This document shows positions 16,473 to 26,681 of a stretch of 64,000 nucleotides of DNA, one piece after another. Each line of letters opens with the position of its first letter. The stretch's first letter is position 1. Location: positions 65,572 through 129,571 of the forward strand of contig JAEUSQ010000027.1 in the NCBI GenBank assembly GCA_016788705.1, given 5' to 3'. The notes beneath the pieces are model-generated. The model made no database searches. It was not told the origin of the DNA and saw nothing but the letters and a program-made list of their open reading frames with translations. The translations under genes were made by a program, and so were the position numbers. Source of the stretch: Bacteroidetes Order II. bacterium. Its GTDB lineage: Bacteria > Bacteroidota > Rhodothermia > Rhodothermales > UBA2364.

Positions 16473-17080
16473 AAATACACCCAAAAAGTATTCGCTTTCA
16501 GGATAAAAAAATAGGCGTCTGGGTAGAATACATTACTGTTATATAACGCCAAAAACCATCTATTTATTTATCAATAAATTTTACAATACTTGTTGTTTTT
16601 TTGACCAATAAAAACATTATGTTTATTCGGTTTTTTGAAAAAAGAGCACCTTGCTTAGGTATCGTATAATACTACTTTTGCGATTCATCTACTCGTCTGG
16701 TATTGTACGTCCGCCACTGCGCTTTAATACCATTACGGCACTTGCAAACCCGCCTCTTGCCTATGAACGGTGCCATCGCCCGATGTTCGTAGAGCGTCAT
16801 GATTTGGGCTTTACCATGATTTGACAGGAAGGATTGGGTTGTCTGCATCCGTTTTTTGGCGACGCCCTGAGACAAATCCTGTATGCTGGTCGTTACCAAT
16901 TTTACAGAGACCCTAATTCCTGAAACGGGGGAAACAGTAGAAAATGATTGACTCGTCAGAACGAATGAAAATGTTTTTTTAATTCCTCATCATCTTATCC
17001 ATGATTTTAATCATCCATTACACTTATCAGATCCACTATCTTGCCCTGTAATTAATTTCTAATCATCTTACACAACAACA
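16473..17080. other. Gene-poor AT-rich spacer at the left edge of a probable acquired block
   Basis: No convincing gene is seen. The first 200 bases are very AT-rich, with an imperfect inverted repeat around AATAAAAACATTATGTTTATT near 16606-16626. A 75-codon open frame on the minus strand (16672-16899, basic, containing CKCRNGIKAQW) faintly recalls the zinc-finger start of IS1-type InsA proteins, but I cannot support that. The spacer may be the scar of the insertion that brought in genes 17081-20935. Confidence 0.4.
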
Positions 17081-17491
17081 ATGGATAAGAACAGAGAAGC
17101 CCTCGTCGCATTTTACCGGAAAGGACTCACCGTCAACGCCGAAACCACACCTACCGCAGTATTGACCGCAGTTTTAGCCGATGATTTCATTTCTCATGGC
17201 TCGGTGGAAAGCAAGGGAAAACCACAACTTATCGGACAAGTAGAGTTCTTCTGGAAACTCATCCCGGACTTAAAATGGGAGCCACAGGACATTGCCAACG
17301 ATGGCAATAAATACGTCGTGCGCAGTTTGGTCAGCGGCACTCCGAAAGGCGATTTTATGGGATTGCCAACAGACGGCACAAAATCATTCCAAATTATGTC
17401 CATTGATTTTCACACCGTCATTGATGGCAAACTGACTTCCGTGCATCATTTGGAAGATTGGGGTACGGCGATGAAGCAATTGAAAGGGTAA
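17081..17491 (+). CDS. SnoaL-like (NTF2 fold) protein
   Basis: 136 residues with the small cone-shaped NTF2/SnoaL fold pattern: a first helix (NREALVAFYRKGLT), LADDFISHGS with the conserved His, FFWKLIPDLKWEPQDI, VVRSLVSGTPKGDFMG, and the ending FHTVIDGKLTSVHHLEDWG. Members include polyketide cyclases and ester cyclases, but most small genomic copies have no known reaction. It is the first gene of a rightward run of six and is separated from the O-methyltransferase by 49 bp. It is cytoplasmic, with no signal peptide. It probably binds a small hydrophobic compound; no function beyond the fold can be claimed. Confidence 0.72.
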   Translation: MDKNREALVAFYRKGLTVNAETTPTAVLTAVLADDFISHGSVESKGKPQLIGQVEFFWKLIPDLKWEPQDIANDGNKYVVRSLVSGTPKGDFMGLPTDGTKSFQIMSIDFHTVIDGKLTSVHHLEDWGTAMKQLKG

Positions 17492-17540
17492 CAGTTGACC
17501 TTTTTTGACCGAAATGGGAGCGAGCTAAGTTTTTTTAAAA

Positions 17541-18167
17541 ATGAACGCACAAATCCAAGCCACCCTCGACCGCCTCCACGCTGAAGCCGCCAGAAACCTG
17601 CCTGCTATGTTTCTCGCACTTTCAAAAGCCGTGTTTCGCCCTTTACAACCGGAGGACATGAAAAACGCCTACATCGCCGTCAGTCGGCAGCAGGGGGAAC
17701 TGATGTACCGCACCATCCTCGACAGCGGCTACCGCCACATCGTGGAGTACGGCACTTCGTTTGGCATTTCCACGATTTACTTAGCGGCGGCGGCAAGGGA
17801 AACGGGCGGCAGGGTCGTCACCACCGAACTGCTGCCCGAAAAAGCCGAAAAAGCACACCAAAACTTCGTGGAAGCGGGCGTGGACGACCTGATTGACATC
17901 AAAGTAGGTGACGTGATGCAGACCCTCAGGGGTTACGACGAACCGATTGACCTGCTTTTCCTCGATGGCTGGAAGGAACAATACCTGCCGCTGGCGCAAA
18001 TGCTGGAACCCAATTTTACCCAAAACGCCCTGCTCGTCGCCGACAACCTCGGCATGGAAGGCGTGAAACAGTACCTCCAATACGTCCGAAACTCGCCGAA
18101 ATACCGCTCCCAGACCATCGGGACGGACAAGGGCGGAACGGAATTCACGCATTTTATCAACAACTGA
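17541..18167 (+). CDS. Class I SAM-dependent O-methyltransferase
   Basis: 208 residues. Motif I is VEYGTSFGISTIYLAAAA (about 70-87), followed by GRVVTTELLPEKAEKAHQN with the acidic Glu that binds the ribose of S-adenosylmethionine. Motif III is IDLLFLDGWKEQYLPLA. This is the layout of the catechol/caffeoyl-CoA O-methyltransferase group (MTF3); the substrate is unknown. GC content and the use of CGC/GCC codons are visibly higher than in the carbonic anhydrase and gltB neighbours. The stop TGA is followed at once by the ATG of the next gene, so the two are translationally coupled. Confidence 0.82.
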   Translation: MNAQIQATLDRLHAEAARNLPAMFLALSKAVFRPLQPEDMKNAYIAVSRQQGELMYRTILDSGYRHIVEYGTSFGISTIYLAAAARETGGRVVTTELLPEKAEKAHQNFVEAGVDDLIDIKVGDVMQTLRGYDEPIDLLFLDGWKEQYLPLAQMLEPNFTQNALLVADNLGMEGVKQYLQYVRNSPKYRSQTIGTDKGGTEFTHFINN

Positions 18168-18584
18168 ATGATCCAACCGAAAGTACCCATCTGGATTTAC
18201 GCCCTGCAAACGGTGCTTTGCCTCATCCTGCTTGAACAGGCCGTTTCTTACTGGCAAATGAACTATTGGGGTGATTTCGCGGTCACGGCCAGTCAAAAAC
18301 GGGAAATCCTCGAACTGGCGGGTCGCACCACTGCCATGTTTTTAGTGGGCGTGCTTGTCATGCTGAGCCAGAACCCACACTATTTTGTGCCGCTTTTCCT
18401 ACTGAATATTTTCAGGGAAACACAGGAGACCTTCATTGATGCGATGTACGAAACCGACACGTACCCGTGGGTCAATATTTTGGTACATGCAGTGATTATT
18501 GCGCTGGAAGTGCTGGCATTGGTGAAGGTGTATAAAATTTCGACCACACACAAATTCCATAGACAATGCACAAAGGAAGATTAG
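18168..18584 (+). CDS. Small integral membrane protein of unknown function
   Basis: 138 residues with four likely membrane segments: IWIYALQTVLCLILLEQAV (about 8-26), AMFLVGVLVML (about 52-62), HYFVPLFLLNIF (about 68-79) and ILVHAVIIALEVLALV (about 103-118). I do not recognise the family; a DoxX-like or DUF-type membrane protein is possible. It starts directly after the stop of the O-methyltransferase and overlaps the next gene by 19 bp, so it belongs to the same transcript. Confidence 0.65.
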   Translation: MIQPKVPIWIYALQTVLCLILLEQAVSYWQMNYWGDFAVTASQKREILELAGRTTAMFLVGVLVMLSQNPHYFVPLFLLNIFRETQETFIDAMYETDTYPWVNILVHAVIIALEVLALVKVYKISTTHKFHRQCTKED

Positions 18585-19144
18585 AAGCATTCAGTGATGG
18601 TGTTCTGGTAATTATTGTTACCATTATGGTGTTAGAACTTAAGGTGCCTGAAGGCGCAGCATGGCAAGATTTATGGCCGCTTTTACCCAAATTTTTAAGC
18701 TATGCCCTCAGTTTTTTGATGGTGCTGATTTACTGGAATAGCCACCACCATCTCATGCAAACGATTAAAACCGTAAACGGTAAGATCATGCTGGCAAATG
18801 GACTTTGGCTTTTTGTGATTTCCTTGCTTCCTTTTGCTACTTCCTGGATGGGCGAAAATGATTTTCAGTCAAATCCTGTTATTTTACAAGGTGTTATCTT
18901 CATTCTGGCAGGATTCGTGAGCCGGTTTTTATCCTTAATGATTATTAAATCGGAGGGGTCAGATTCTATTTTAGCAAAATTACAAAACGATAACTGGAAA
19001 GGTACCATTTCTTGGATTTCGTACTCCATTGGAATTACTTTAGCTTTTTATTATCCAGGTGTATCTGCTGTTATTTATTTTTTTGTGGCCTTTATGTGGC
19101 TGGTTCCCGACAAAAGGATCGAACACTTTTTGAAAAACAATTAG
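18566..19144 (+). CDS. TMEM175/DUF1211-family potassium channel-like membrane protein
   Basis: 192 residues. The N-terminus RLEAFSDGVLVIIVTIMVLEL carries the family signature (R-x-x-A-F-S-D-G-V, with the Ile/Leu-rich first helix that lines the pore). HHHLMQTIKTVNGKIMLANG and LWLFVISLLPFATSWMG follow, as in bacterial TMEM175 homologues; about six membrane segments are predicted by eye. Bacterial members conduct potassium as tetramers. It overlaps the upstream membrane-protein gene by 19 bp. It is much more AT-rich than the O-methyltransferase and SDR genes on either side, so the block is itself a mosaic. Confidence 0.82.
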   Translation: MHKGRLEAFSDGVLVIIVTIMVLELKVPEGAAWQDLWPLLPKFLSYALSFLMVLIYWNSHHHLMQTIKTVNGKIMLANGLWLFVISLLPFATSWMGENDFQSNPVILQGVIFILAGFVSRFLSLMIIKSEGSDSILAKLQNDNWKGTISWISYSIGITLAFYYPGVSAVIYFFVAFMWLVPDKRIEHFLKNN

Positions 19145-19184
19145 CAAATAATTATTGGAGTTATTATCTAATATCACCAGAAAA

Positions 19185-20015
19185 ATGGCAACTAAAACAA
19201 CCCTCATCACGGGCGCCACCGACGGCATTGGCAAGGCCCTCGCCGCGAAACTTCTTGCACAGGACTGGGACGTGACCATCGTGGGCCGGTCGCCCAAAAA
19301 ATGTGTCGAGACCGTGGAAGAACTGAAACGCCTCACAGGGCGCAACCACATCTCCGCCATTGAAGCCGACCTCAGTTCGATGCAAAAAACGAGCGAAGTC
19401 TGCGACCGCTTTCTGGCGGCGCATACTTCGCTCGACTTGCTGGTGCTGAACGCCAACGCCATCGCCAACGAGCGCATCATCACATCGGAAGGAAACGAGC
19501 AAAACTTTGCCATCGGCTATTTGTCCCGCATTTTGATGCTTAAAAAATTAGAAGAAACACTGGCGAATACGCAGGGAAGCCAAATCCTTTCGGTCATCGG
19601 GTTGGACGTGCAAAGGCTTGATTTTGAGGACATTACAATCGAAAAAGATTTCAACGGTCGCAAAGGACTGACCCGCTGGCAATGGGCGATGAACCTTTTC
19701 GTGCAGGATTACGCCACCACCGGAGCAGTGCCCATCAACCTCTATATGCCCGGTCTGGTGAAAACCAAAATTCTCTCAAACGAGCCGCAACCCATGCGGG
19801 CTTTCGTCAAAATTATGAACCTCATCATCGGGCTGACACCCGAAAAAGCCGCCAACAACGTGTTGAAAGTGGTGGATGACATTGCCCAAAAGCACAAAAA
19901 CGGCGCAACCTACGCTTGGGCAAAAGAGCGTTCCGCACTGAAATTGGATACACAGCTAGGCGATTTGGAGCGGTTGGAGGGGTTGACTAAGGAGATTTTG
20001 AGGCAGTATTTATAA
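19185..20015 (+). CDS. Atypical short-chain dehydrogenase/reductase-like protein
   Basis: About 276 residues from ATG 19185; a TTG ten codons earlier is rejected because it precedes the fold. The nucleotide-binding site is present (TTLITGATDGIGKALA, Gly-rich motif at about 9-16; IVGRSPKKC; IEADLSSM). The usual NNAG is LNANAIA. Where classical SDRs have YxxxK followed by LANLLF, this protein has RWQWAMNLFV, so both the catalytic Tyr and Lys appear to be missing, and the Ser of the ISS block reads SVIG. It resembles retinol-dehydrogenase-like SDRs. It may bind NAD(P) without reduction, or be a divergent enzyme. The AraC regulator gene follows 26 bp later. Confidence 0.72.
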   Translation: MATKTTLITGATDGIGKALAAKLLAQDWDVTIVGRSPKKCVETVEELKRLTGRNHISAIEADLSSMQKTSEVCDRFLAAHTSLDLLVLNANAIANERIITSEGNEQNFAIGYLSRILMLKKLEETLANTQGSQILSVIGLDVQRLDFEDITIEKDFNGRKGLTRWQWAMNLFVQDYATTGAVPINLYMPGLVKTKILSNEPQPMRAFVKIMNLIIGLTPEKAANNVLKVVDDIAQKHKNGATYAWAKERSALKLDTQLGDLERLEGLTKEILRQYL

Positions 20016-20041
20016 TTGTCCGTTTCTTTGCATTTTAAAAA

Positions 20042-20935
20042 ATGAAACCCGATATCCAACGCTACGCCTTCAAGGAAGAAGCCAAAATCGGCTTCGAAAT
20101 CGTGGATTTGGGCGAGGTGTATGCCCGCCACAAAGCCCAGGTAACCGTGCCACACCGCACGGATTTTTACCATATCCTATGGCTGAAAGCAGGTGTGTCG
20201 CAACATTTTGTAGATTTCCAAACCGTTGATATTGAGCCTAATACGCTGCTTTTTATCAACAAGGATGCCGTCCATGCTTTTGAAAACGTGGAACAGGTAT
20301 CGGGAAAGGGCATTATCTTTTTGGATAATTTTTTCTGCAGCAGCGAGCAGGATGCGCAGTTTCTCCATAATTGTGTTTGCTTCAATAACTTCCGCACGAT
20401 TTCGAGGCTGAATGTGACGCAGGGTTGCACCGATTTTAAGGCTATTTTTGCAATGATGAACGAGGCTTTCCAGAAGCCACCGGAGCCATTTCAAATTGTT
20501 TTTCTGCGCAATCTGCTGCATAATTTCCTCATACTTTCCGAGCGGTTTTTGCGGCAGCATAGCGATTTCCAAGCATTGCCCGCTGGCATTGACATGGACA
20601 TATCGGCGGCTTTTCGCAACCTGCTCAACGCCCATTTTATAACTGAAAAAAACGTAGGCTTTTACGCCTCGCAACTCAACATCACCGAAAACCGGCTTTA
20701 CCACGCCACCCAGTATATTTTGGGCAAAAGCCCCAAACAGGTCATCAACGACCGCCTCGTGCTGGAGGCCAAGCGGCTGTTGGTCAACTCTGCCAAGCCC
20801 GTCAAGGAAATCAGTTTTGAGCTCGGTTTCGGCGAGCCGACCAATTTCAACCAATTTTTCAAAAAAAACGTGGGGCTAACGCCGGGGGAATGGCGGATGG
20901 CAAATGGGTGGGTCCAAGATCGGTTACAACGATAG
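20042..20935 (+). CDS. AraC-family transcriptional regulator
   Basis: 297 residues. The N-terminal cupin-like sensing domain (FYHILWLKAGVSQHFVDFQ, NTLLFINKDAVHAFE) is followed by a C-terminal double helix-turn-helix (about 185-290): NVGFYASQLNITENRLYHAT, GKSPKQVINDRLVLEAKRLL and KEISFELGFGEPTNFNQFFK. This is the AraC/XylS DNA-binding unit. It is the last gene of the rightward run starting at 17081 and is the obvious candidate regulator of it, a common arrangement for small mobile catabolic or stress cassettes. Base composition is like the SDR and O-methyltransferase genes. Confidence 0.88.
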   Translation: MKPDIQRYAFKEEAKIGFEIVDLGEVYARHKAQVTVPHRTDFYHILWLKAGVSQHFVDFQTVDIEPNTLLFINKDAVHAFENVEQVSGKGIIFLDNFFCSSEQDAQFLHNCVCFNNFRTISRLNVTQGCTDFKAIFAMMNEAFQKPPEPFQIVFLRNLLHNFLILSERFLRQHSDFQALPAGIDMDISAAFRNLLNAHFITEKNVGFYASQLNITENRLYHATQYILGKSPKQVINDRLVLEAKRLLVNSAKPVKEISFELGFGEPTNFNQFFKKNVGLTPGEWRMANGWVQDRLQR

Positions 20936-21020
20936 TCTTCAGTAAAGTACTTATACTTTTTATTAATATTATTCTTAACAGATTAAGATCAAATCTTATC
21001 ATTTTTAAGCGATCCGCCGG

Positions 21021-21644
21021 TCACACCGTTAGTGATGCAAACGCCCGTAGCAGACCTTCGAAGCGTTGTAGCATCAAAAAAGCCGACAACCCCATTGCTG
21101 CGGTAGAAAGAACCAAACTCCACTGGCGAATTTTCAGGCGCGTGTATGTTAGCACCAAATAGCCCAGCCCCATGGCAATGGCGACGATCACAATTTGTCC
21201 CACTTCTAACCCGACATTAAAGGAGAATAGCGGCAACAAGATGCTTTCTTCCTCGCCAAGCAAGTCTCGTAGAAAATTTGAAAACCCCAAACCATGGATC
21301 AGACCAAACGTAAAAGCCATGGTGTATTTCCATCTAAGCGGGGGCAATATTTCGGTGTTCCGAGGTTCGGGCATCACCACATTCATAGCACCTGTAATGA
21401 AAATGGTGAGGGGAATGAGAAACTCAATCAGTGCGGCATCAACCTGAACAATGCGCAAAGTGGCCAACGCCAAGGTAACCGTATGCCCCAGTGTAAACGC
21501 CGAAAGCAATATCAAGATGCGTTTCCAATCTCGAAAGGTATAAAGGGCAATCAACGAAATCACAAAGAGGATGTGGTCGTAGCCTTGCACATCGGCAATG
21601 TGCTCGAAGCCCATCCGAAGCCATACAAAGAAGGTAGTGAGCAT
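21021..21644 (-). CDS. HupE/UreJ-family membrane protein
   Basis: 207 residues from ATG 21644 (MLTTFFVWLRMGFEHIADVQ); an upstream in-frame start would add a polar leader. The motifs GFEHIADVQGYDHILFVISL, SAFTLGHTVTLALAT, AFTFGLIHGLGFSNFL and SFNVGLEVGQIVIV give the six-helix pattern with conserved His/Asp of the HupE/UreJ_2 family, associated with nickel or cobalt uptake or with hydrogenase/urease accessory roles. No hydrogenase or urease genes are near, so only general metal handling can be suggested. It is convergent with the AraC gene and stands alone. Confidence 0.78.
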   Translation of the reverse strand: MLTTFFVWLRMGFEHIADVQGYDHILFVISLIALYTFRDWKRILILLSAFTLGHTVTLALATLRIVQVDAALIEFLIPLTIFITGAMNVVMPEPRNTEILPPLRWKYTMAFTFGLIHGLGFSNFLRDLLGEEESILLPLFSFNVGLEVGQIVIVAIAMGLGYLVLTYTRLKIRQWSLVLSTAAMGLSAFLMLQRFEGLLRAFASLTV

Positions 21645-22122
21645 AGGAATTTTGAAAAAGTGTACAACGGGTGTAAAGATACGACGATTACACCGCACCC
21701 TGATCCTTTTATTTTTAAAGACCTCTGGTGGTTTATCTGGGATTCCATAGCCAAGTTTGTTAATGAACTTTTCATCCTTCTTCCTTCCATACTAATGAGC
21801 CAAACGAAGCATCCCTTTAAAAACAAAGGCTCCAAAAATCAATGGCCTTATTTATTTAAGTCATAATATTGAATATACACCCAGTACTTTTCATCAAAAA
21901 AGCCATATGCCTTATTTATTTAATAAAATAGACAACAACACTAAACAATCAAAGAAGTGGAAGCGTTTTCCTAATTTTCTTTTTCTGAATATTTGCTTTT
22001 AGATAAATCTTAGTGCTTATTTACCAATACCTATTACTTTATTATGCAATATAGGTCTATTACCAAAATAAGTAAAGAACCAATCAATCATACCATACCT
22101 GGGGTTGGCAGAACGAAAAGAC
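21645..22122. other. AT-rich spacer upstream of gltB
   Basis: About 480 bp with no gene that I can support between the divergent genes at 21644 and 22123. The right half (21840-22090) is strongly AT-rich and probably holds the gltBD promoter, but no element is clear enough to mark. No operator-like inverted repeat stood out. Confidence 0.4.
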
Positions 22123-25100
22123 ATGATGAAAAAAGGACTTCCAAGTGCACGCGGGCTTTATCATCCCGAATTTGAAAAAGACAGTTGTGGCGTAGGTTTC
22201 ATTGCCCATATAAAAGGCGAAGCCAGTCATCAGATTGTAGCAGATGCCAATCAGATGCTTATCAACATGGACCACCGTGGTGCTTGTGGTTGCGAGGCCA
22301 ATACAGGCGATGGCGCGGGCATCCTGACGGCCATTCCAGATACATTTTTTCGAAAAGTAACGGCTTATTTGGGCTTTGACCTTCCGGAAAAAGGACGATA
22401 TGGGACAGGTAATTTTTTCTTCGGGCATATGGAAGGAGAACGGCAACGAATGAAAGACGTTGTGGAAGAGATGGTTGCCCGTGAAGGTCTCGTCTTTATT
22501 GGATGGCGAGATGTCCCTACCGACCCGATCCGCGCCGATCTTGGCCCAACCGCCCGCTCACACCGCCCTTATACAGAACAACCTTTCATTGGCGCACCAA
22601 CAAGCATGACCTCCGATGCCTTTGAACGTAAACTTTACCACGTCCGCAAGCGCATCACCAATCAATTACGGTTGATGGAGGAGGACTTCTATGCGTGTAG
22701 CCTCTCTGCACGTACCATTATTTATAAAGGCCGACTAACACCTGAACAGGTGGTGCATTATTACCCCGACCTTGCAGACCTTGACTATGAAAGCCACCTC
22801 GCGATGGTACACAGTCGGTTTTCCACAAACACCTTTCCCTCGTGGGACCGTGCCCAACCAAAGCGCATGATGGCCCACAATGGCGAGATCAACACCCTCA
22901 AAGGGAATGTGAACTGGATGTATGCACGTCAGGGGCAACTAAAATCCGATTTAATTGACACCTCCTTGGCTCAACCCATCTGCGAGCCAGATACCTCGGA
23001 TTCCGGAAATTTTGATAACGTATTAGAATTATTGGTACTTAGTGGTCGATCTCTTCCCGAAGCCATTGCTATGATGATTCCAGAAGCTTGGGAAAACCAC
23101 GAAGGCATGAGTGCTGCCAAACGTGCATTTTATGAATATCATGCCCATCTTTTAGAGCCGTGGGATGGTCCTGCCTCCATATCTTTTACCGACGGGCGGT
23201 ACATCGGGGCAGTATTAGACCGAAATGGCCTGCGCCCAAGCCGCTACTACGTTACCAAAGACGACCGGGTGATTATGGCCTCGGAAGCAGGTGTACTTCC
23301 CATTGCCGCAGGTTTAATTCAGGCCAAGGGCCGCTTACAACCTGGCCGCATGTTTCTTGTGGATTTTGAACAAGGGCGCATTGTGCCCGACGAAGAGCTC
23401 AAAAAGCAACTTGCAGAAGCGCAACCTTATAAATCATGGTTACGCGACCAACAAATCACCCTTTCAGAAATTGTGGCCACTACCGACTTTGACACGATTC
23501 CAGCCACCACAGACAACCTAACCGCCCGGCTAAAGGTCTTTGGCTACACCACCGAACACCTAAATTTCATCTTGAAGCCAATGATTAAAGCAGGTTCCGA
23601 ACCACTTTTCTCTATGGGAAACGATGCACCTTTAGCCCCATTGTCGCACCGAGACCGCTTGCTCTACGACTATTTCCAGCAACATTTTGCCCAAGTAACC
23701 AATCCCCCGATTGACTCTACCCGGGAATACCTGATCATGTCGCTCCAGTGCTATGTTGGACCACAAGGCAATCTGTTGGCGCCTTCACCAGAATCCGCTC
23801 ACCGATTGCGATTAGACGACCCAATCTTGTCTAATGAAGAAATGGCTGCCCTCAAAAAGATGAATCATCGTGGTTGGACTTCTTCTGTAATAGACATTAC
23901 GTATCCAGTTTCCGAGGGCGTAAGAGGGTTGGAACAGGCCATTGACCGAATTTGTAAAGAAGTAGAGCGTGCCATCTGGCAAAACCATAGTGTCGTGATT
24001 TTATCCGACCGCCTCGCTTCCCGAAACCGGATTCCAGTTTCGTCTTTATTGGCCTCATCTTCGGTTCATCATCATCTGATCCGTACCAAATTGCGTACCC
24101 GTGTAGCCCTCATCTTAGAAACGGGTGAAGCACGCGAAGTACACCATCATGCGGTGCTTTTGGGATACGGCGCAGATGCCATAAACCCTTATCTTGTCTT
24201 CGAATCGGCGATGTCAGAATACGAAAAAGGTGCTTTTGGCCACGAAATGACCAAAGAGGGTCTTGTTATGTCTTATAAAAAAGGCGTGAGTAAAGGAATC
24301 TTGAAAGTTATGGCCAAAATGGGCATTTCAACCCTGCAAAGTTATAAAGGTGCACAGATTTTTGAGGCCGTAGGCTTAAATAAAGCCTTGGTGGAAAAAA
24401 GTTTTTCAGGAACCATTAGCCGGATCGGCGGCATTTCTTATGAAGAATTGGCCGAAGAAGCCCTCCAGAGGCATCGGTTGGCATTCCCCGAACAACTGGA
24501 TGCCTCCCAACTTGATAACCCCGGCGAGTATCACTGGCGCAGCAACGGAGAACGTCATATGTGGACTCCCGAAGCCATTGCGCACTTACAAAAAGCAGCC
24601 CGTACCAACAGCCGAGACGCCTATTATGCTTTTGCCAAGGTCGTGGACGGCACAGCGGAAAACGCCAGTACCCTACGAAGTTTATTGCGCTTTAAAGCGG
24701 GCGCCACAGCCATTCCACTACATGAAGTAGAGCCCGCTTCCGAGATTGTCAAACGCTTTGTGACCGGCGCCATGAGCCTTGGCTCTATTTCAACAGAAGC
24801 GCACGAAACCTTGGCGGTTGCGCTCAACCGACTCGGGGGAAAATCAAATACGGGCGAAGGGGGGGAGGATTATTTCCGGTTCGAGGCTATGCCCAACGGC
24901 GACTCCAAGCGGAGTGCCATTAAACAAGTGGCTTCCGGTCGGTTTGGGGTCACCATGTGGTACCTACACAATGCCGATGAACTACAAATCAAGATGGCCC
25001 AAGGGGCAAAACCTGGTGAAGGGGGCGAATTACCAGGCCATAAGGTGAGTGAATACATTGCGTCTGTGCGTCGCTCCATGCCCGGCGTTGGGCTTATTTC

Positions 25101-26643
25101 CCCACCACCCCACCACGATATTTATTCCATAGAAGACCTCTCGCAACTCATCCACGACCTAAAAAACGCCAATCCCCGTGCCCGGATCAGCGTCAAATTG
25201 GTCTCGGAAGCTGGCGTAGGAACCATTGCCGCAGGCGTTGCCAAGGCCAAAGCAGACCATATCCTGATTTCCGGACACGATGGCGGCACGGGGGCTTCGC
25301 CCATCAACTCCATCAAACATGCAGGGTTACCGTGGGAGTTAGGGCTCGCAGAAACCCACCAAACATTGGTGATGAACGGGTTAAGAAGCAGGGTTACGCT
25401 CCAAACCGATGGGCAATTAAAAACAGGACGTGATGTGGTGATCGCAGCCATTTTGGGCGCGGAAGAGTTTGGATTTGCCACGGCGCCGCTCATTACCATG
25501 GGGTGTATTATGATGCGGAAGTGCCACCTGAATACCTGTCCGGTGGGAGTGGCTACCCAAGACCCGGTTTTGCGTAAGAAATTTAAAGGACTTCCCGAAC
25601 ACGTCGTAAACTATTTATGGATGGTGGCCGAACATGCCCGCGAGATTATGGCTTCATTGGGCGTGATATCCATCACGGAATTGGTAGGCAGAGTAGAATT
25701 GGTCGAAGAAAATCCAGACATTCGGCATTGGAAAACCAAAACCATTGATTTATCGGCCCTATTGGTTCCAGCCGAATCCCTCTATGGCAATATGCCCGTG
25801 GTTTGTTCCGAACCACAAGACCATGGACTGATGAAGTCCATAGACAATACCTTAATTGCGCTCGCATTTCCTGCTTTGGAACAAGCCAAACCCATTCGGC
25901 TTGCCCTACCCGTAAAAAACACCGACCGTGTAATCGGCGCCATGCTGAGCAGCGAAGTTGTCCGGCGTTTTGGGGAACCCGCCTTGCCAGAAGATACCAT
26001 TTGGATTAAACTACGCGGTTCCGCCGGACAAAGCTTGGGCGCCTTTACCGTCCAAGGAGTTACCTTAGAAGTCGAAGGAGATGCAAACGACTATGTAGGC
26101 AAAGGCCTTTCTGGCGGAAAAGTGGTGGTTTATCCGGATCGGGTGGCCACCTTCCGGCCTGAAGAGCATATTGTGGTGGGCAATGTCTGTTTTTATGGCG
26201 CAACAAGTGGGGAAGCCTATATTCGTGGACAAGCAGCGGAGCGGTTTGCCGTCCGTAACTCCGGCGCAAAAGTGGTGGTAGAAGGCGTGGGCGACCATGC
26301 TTGTGAATACATGACGGGCGGCCGCGTAGTCATTCTTGGCCCTACGGGACGTAATTTCGCCGCTGGAATGAGTGGTGGAATTGCTTATGTACTGGACTCT
26401 GTGGGCACGTTTGAAAGGCATTGCAATACCGAACTGGTAAATTTGGAAGGGGTTACTGAACCAGAAGAACTCATGGAACTGCACGAGTTGATTTCGCGCC
26501 ACCTACAATATACTGGCTCCACCATTGCCGAAGAAATACTAAACCATTGGCAGGCAAGAGTCAGGCAATTTGTCAAAGTGATGCCAAGAGACTATAAGCG
26601 GGTTCTTTCTGCCCTAAAGCAAAAACAATCTATACTTGCCTAA
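22123..26643 (+). CDS. gltB: Glutamate synthase large (alpha) subunit
   Basis: About 1506 residues from ATG 22123; a TTG six codons earlier is less likely. A short propeptide precedes Cys22 in [12 protein letters not shown], the nucleophile of the class II glutamine amidotransferase domain. The middle FMN-binding synthase domain has the 3Fe-4S cluster as [16 protein letters not shown] (about Cys 1128, 1134, 1139) and [15 protein letters not shown]. The C-terminal GXGXG beta-helix follows ([21 protein letters not shown]). With GltD it makes two glutamates from glutamine and 2-oxoglutarate. Length matches the bacterial NADPH enzyme. gltD starts 38 bp downstream. Confidence 0.97.
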   Translation: MMKKGLPSARGLYHPEFEKDSCGVGFIAHIKGEASHQIVADANQMLINMDHRGACGCEANTGDGAGILTAIPDTFFRKVTAYLGFDLPEKGRYGTGNFFFGHMEGERQRMKDVVEEMVAREGLVFIGWRDVPTDPIRADLGPTARSHRPYTEQPFIGAPTSMTSDAFERKLYHVRKRITNQLRLMEEDFYACSLSARTIIYKGRLTPEQVVHYYPDLADLDYESHLAMVHSRFSTNTFPSWDRAQPKRMMAHNGEINTLKGNVNWMYARQGQLKSDLIDTSLAQPICEPDTSDSGNFDNVLELLVLSGRSLPEAIAMMIPEAWENHEGMSAAKRAFYEYHAHLLEPWDGPASISFTDGRYIGAVLDRNGLRPSRYYVTKDDRVIMASEAGVLPIAAGLIQAKGRLQPGRMFLVDFEQGRIVPDEELKKQLAEAQPYKSWLRDQQITLSEIVATTDFDTIPATTDNLTARLKVFGYTTEHLNFILKPMIKAGSEPLFSMGNDAPLAPLSHRDRLLYDYFQQHFAQVTNPPIDSTREYLIMSLQCYVGPQGNLLAPSPESAHRLRLDDPILSNEEMAALKKMNHRGWTSSVIDITYPVSEGVRGLEQAIDRICKEVERAIWQNHSVVILSDRLASRNRIPVSSLLASSSVHHHLIRTKLRTRVALILETGEAREVHHHAVLLGYGADAINPYLVFESAMSEYEKGAFGHEMTKEGLVMSYKKGVSKGILKVMAKMGISTLQSYKGAQIFEAVGLNKALVEKSFSGTISRIGGISYEELAEEALQRHRLAFPEQLDASQLDNPGEYHWRSNGERHMWTPEAIAHLQKAARTNSRDAYYAFAKVVDGTAENASTLRSLLRFKAGATAIPLHEVEPASEIVKRFVTGAMSLGSISTEAHETLAVALNRLGGKSNTGEGGEDYFRFEAMPNGDSKRSAIKQVASGRFGVTMWYLHNADELQIKMAQGAKPGEGGELPGHKVSEYIASVRRSMPGVGLISPPPHHDIYSIEDLSQLIHDLKNANPRARISVKLVSEAGVGTIAAGVAKAKADHILISGHDGGTGASPINSIKHAGLPWELGLAETHQTLVMNGLRSRVTLQTDGQLKTGRDVVIAAILGAEEFGFATAPLITMGCIMMRKCHLNTCPVGVATQDPVLRKKFKGLPEHVVNYLWMVAEHAREIMASLGVISITELVGRVELVEENPDIRHWKTKTIDLSALLVPAESLYGNMPVVCSEPQDHGLMKSIDNTLIALAFPALEQAKPIRLALPVKNTDRVIGAMLSSEVVRRFGEPALPEDTIWIKLRGSAGQSLGAFTVQGVTLEVEGDANDYVGKGLSGGKVVVYPDRVATFRPEEHIVVGNVCFYGATSGEAYIRGQAAERFAVRNSGAKVVVEGVGDHACEYMTGGRVVILGPTGRNFAAGMSGGIAYVLDSVGTFERHCNTELVNLEGVTEPEELMELHELISRHLQYTGSTIAEEILNHWQARVRQFVKVMPRDYKRVLSALKQKQSILA

Positions 26644-26681
26644 AAACCCTTTGCACCAATAGACCAAACGAAAATAACTAC

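Noticed and set aside
16672-16899. 75-codon minus-strand frame with a Cys-rich, basic end, considered as an IS1 InsA fragment
   Set aside because: Only a few residues resemble the InsA zinc region, the order of parts is wrong, and no terminal inverted repeats or target duplication were found.
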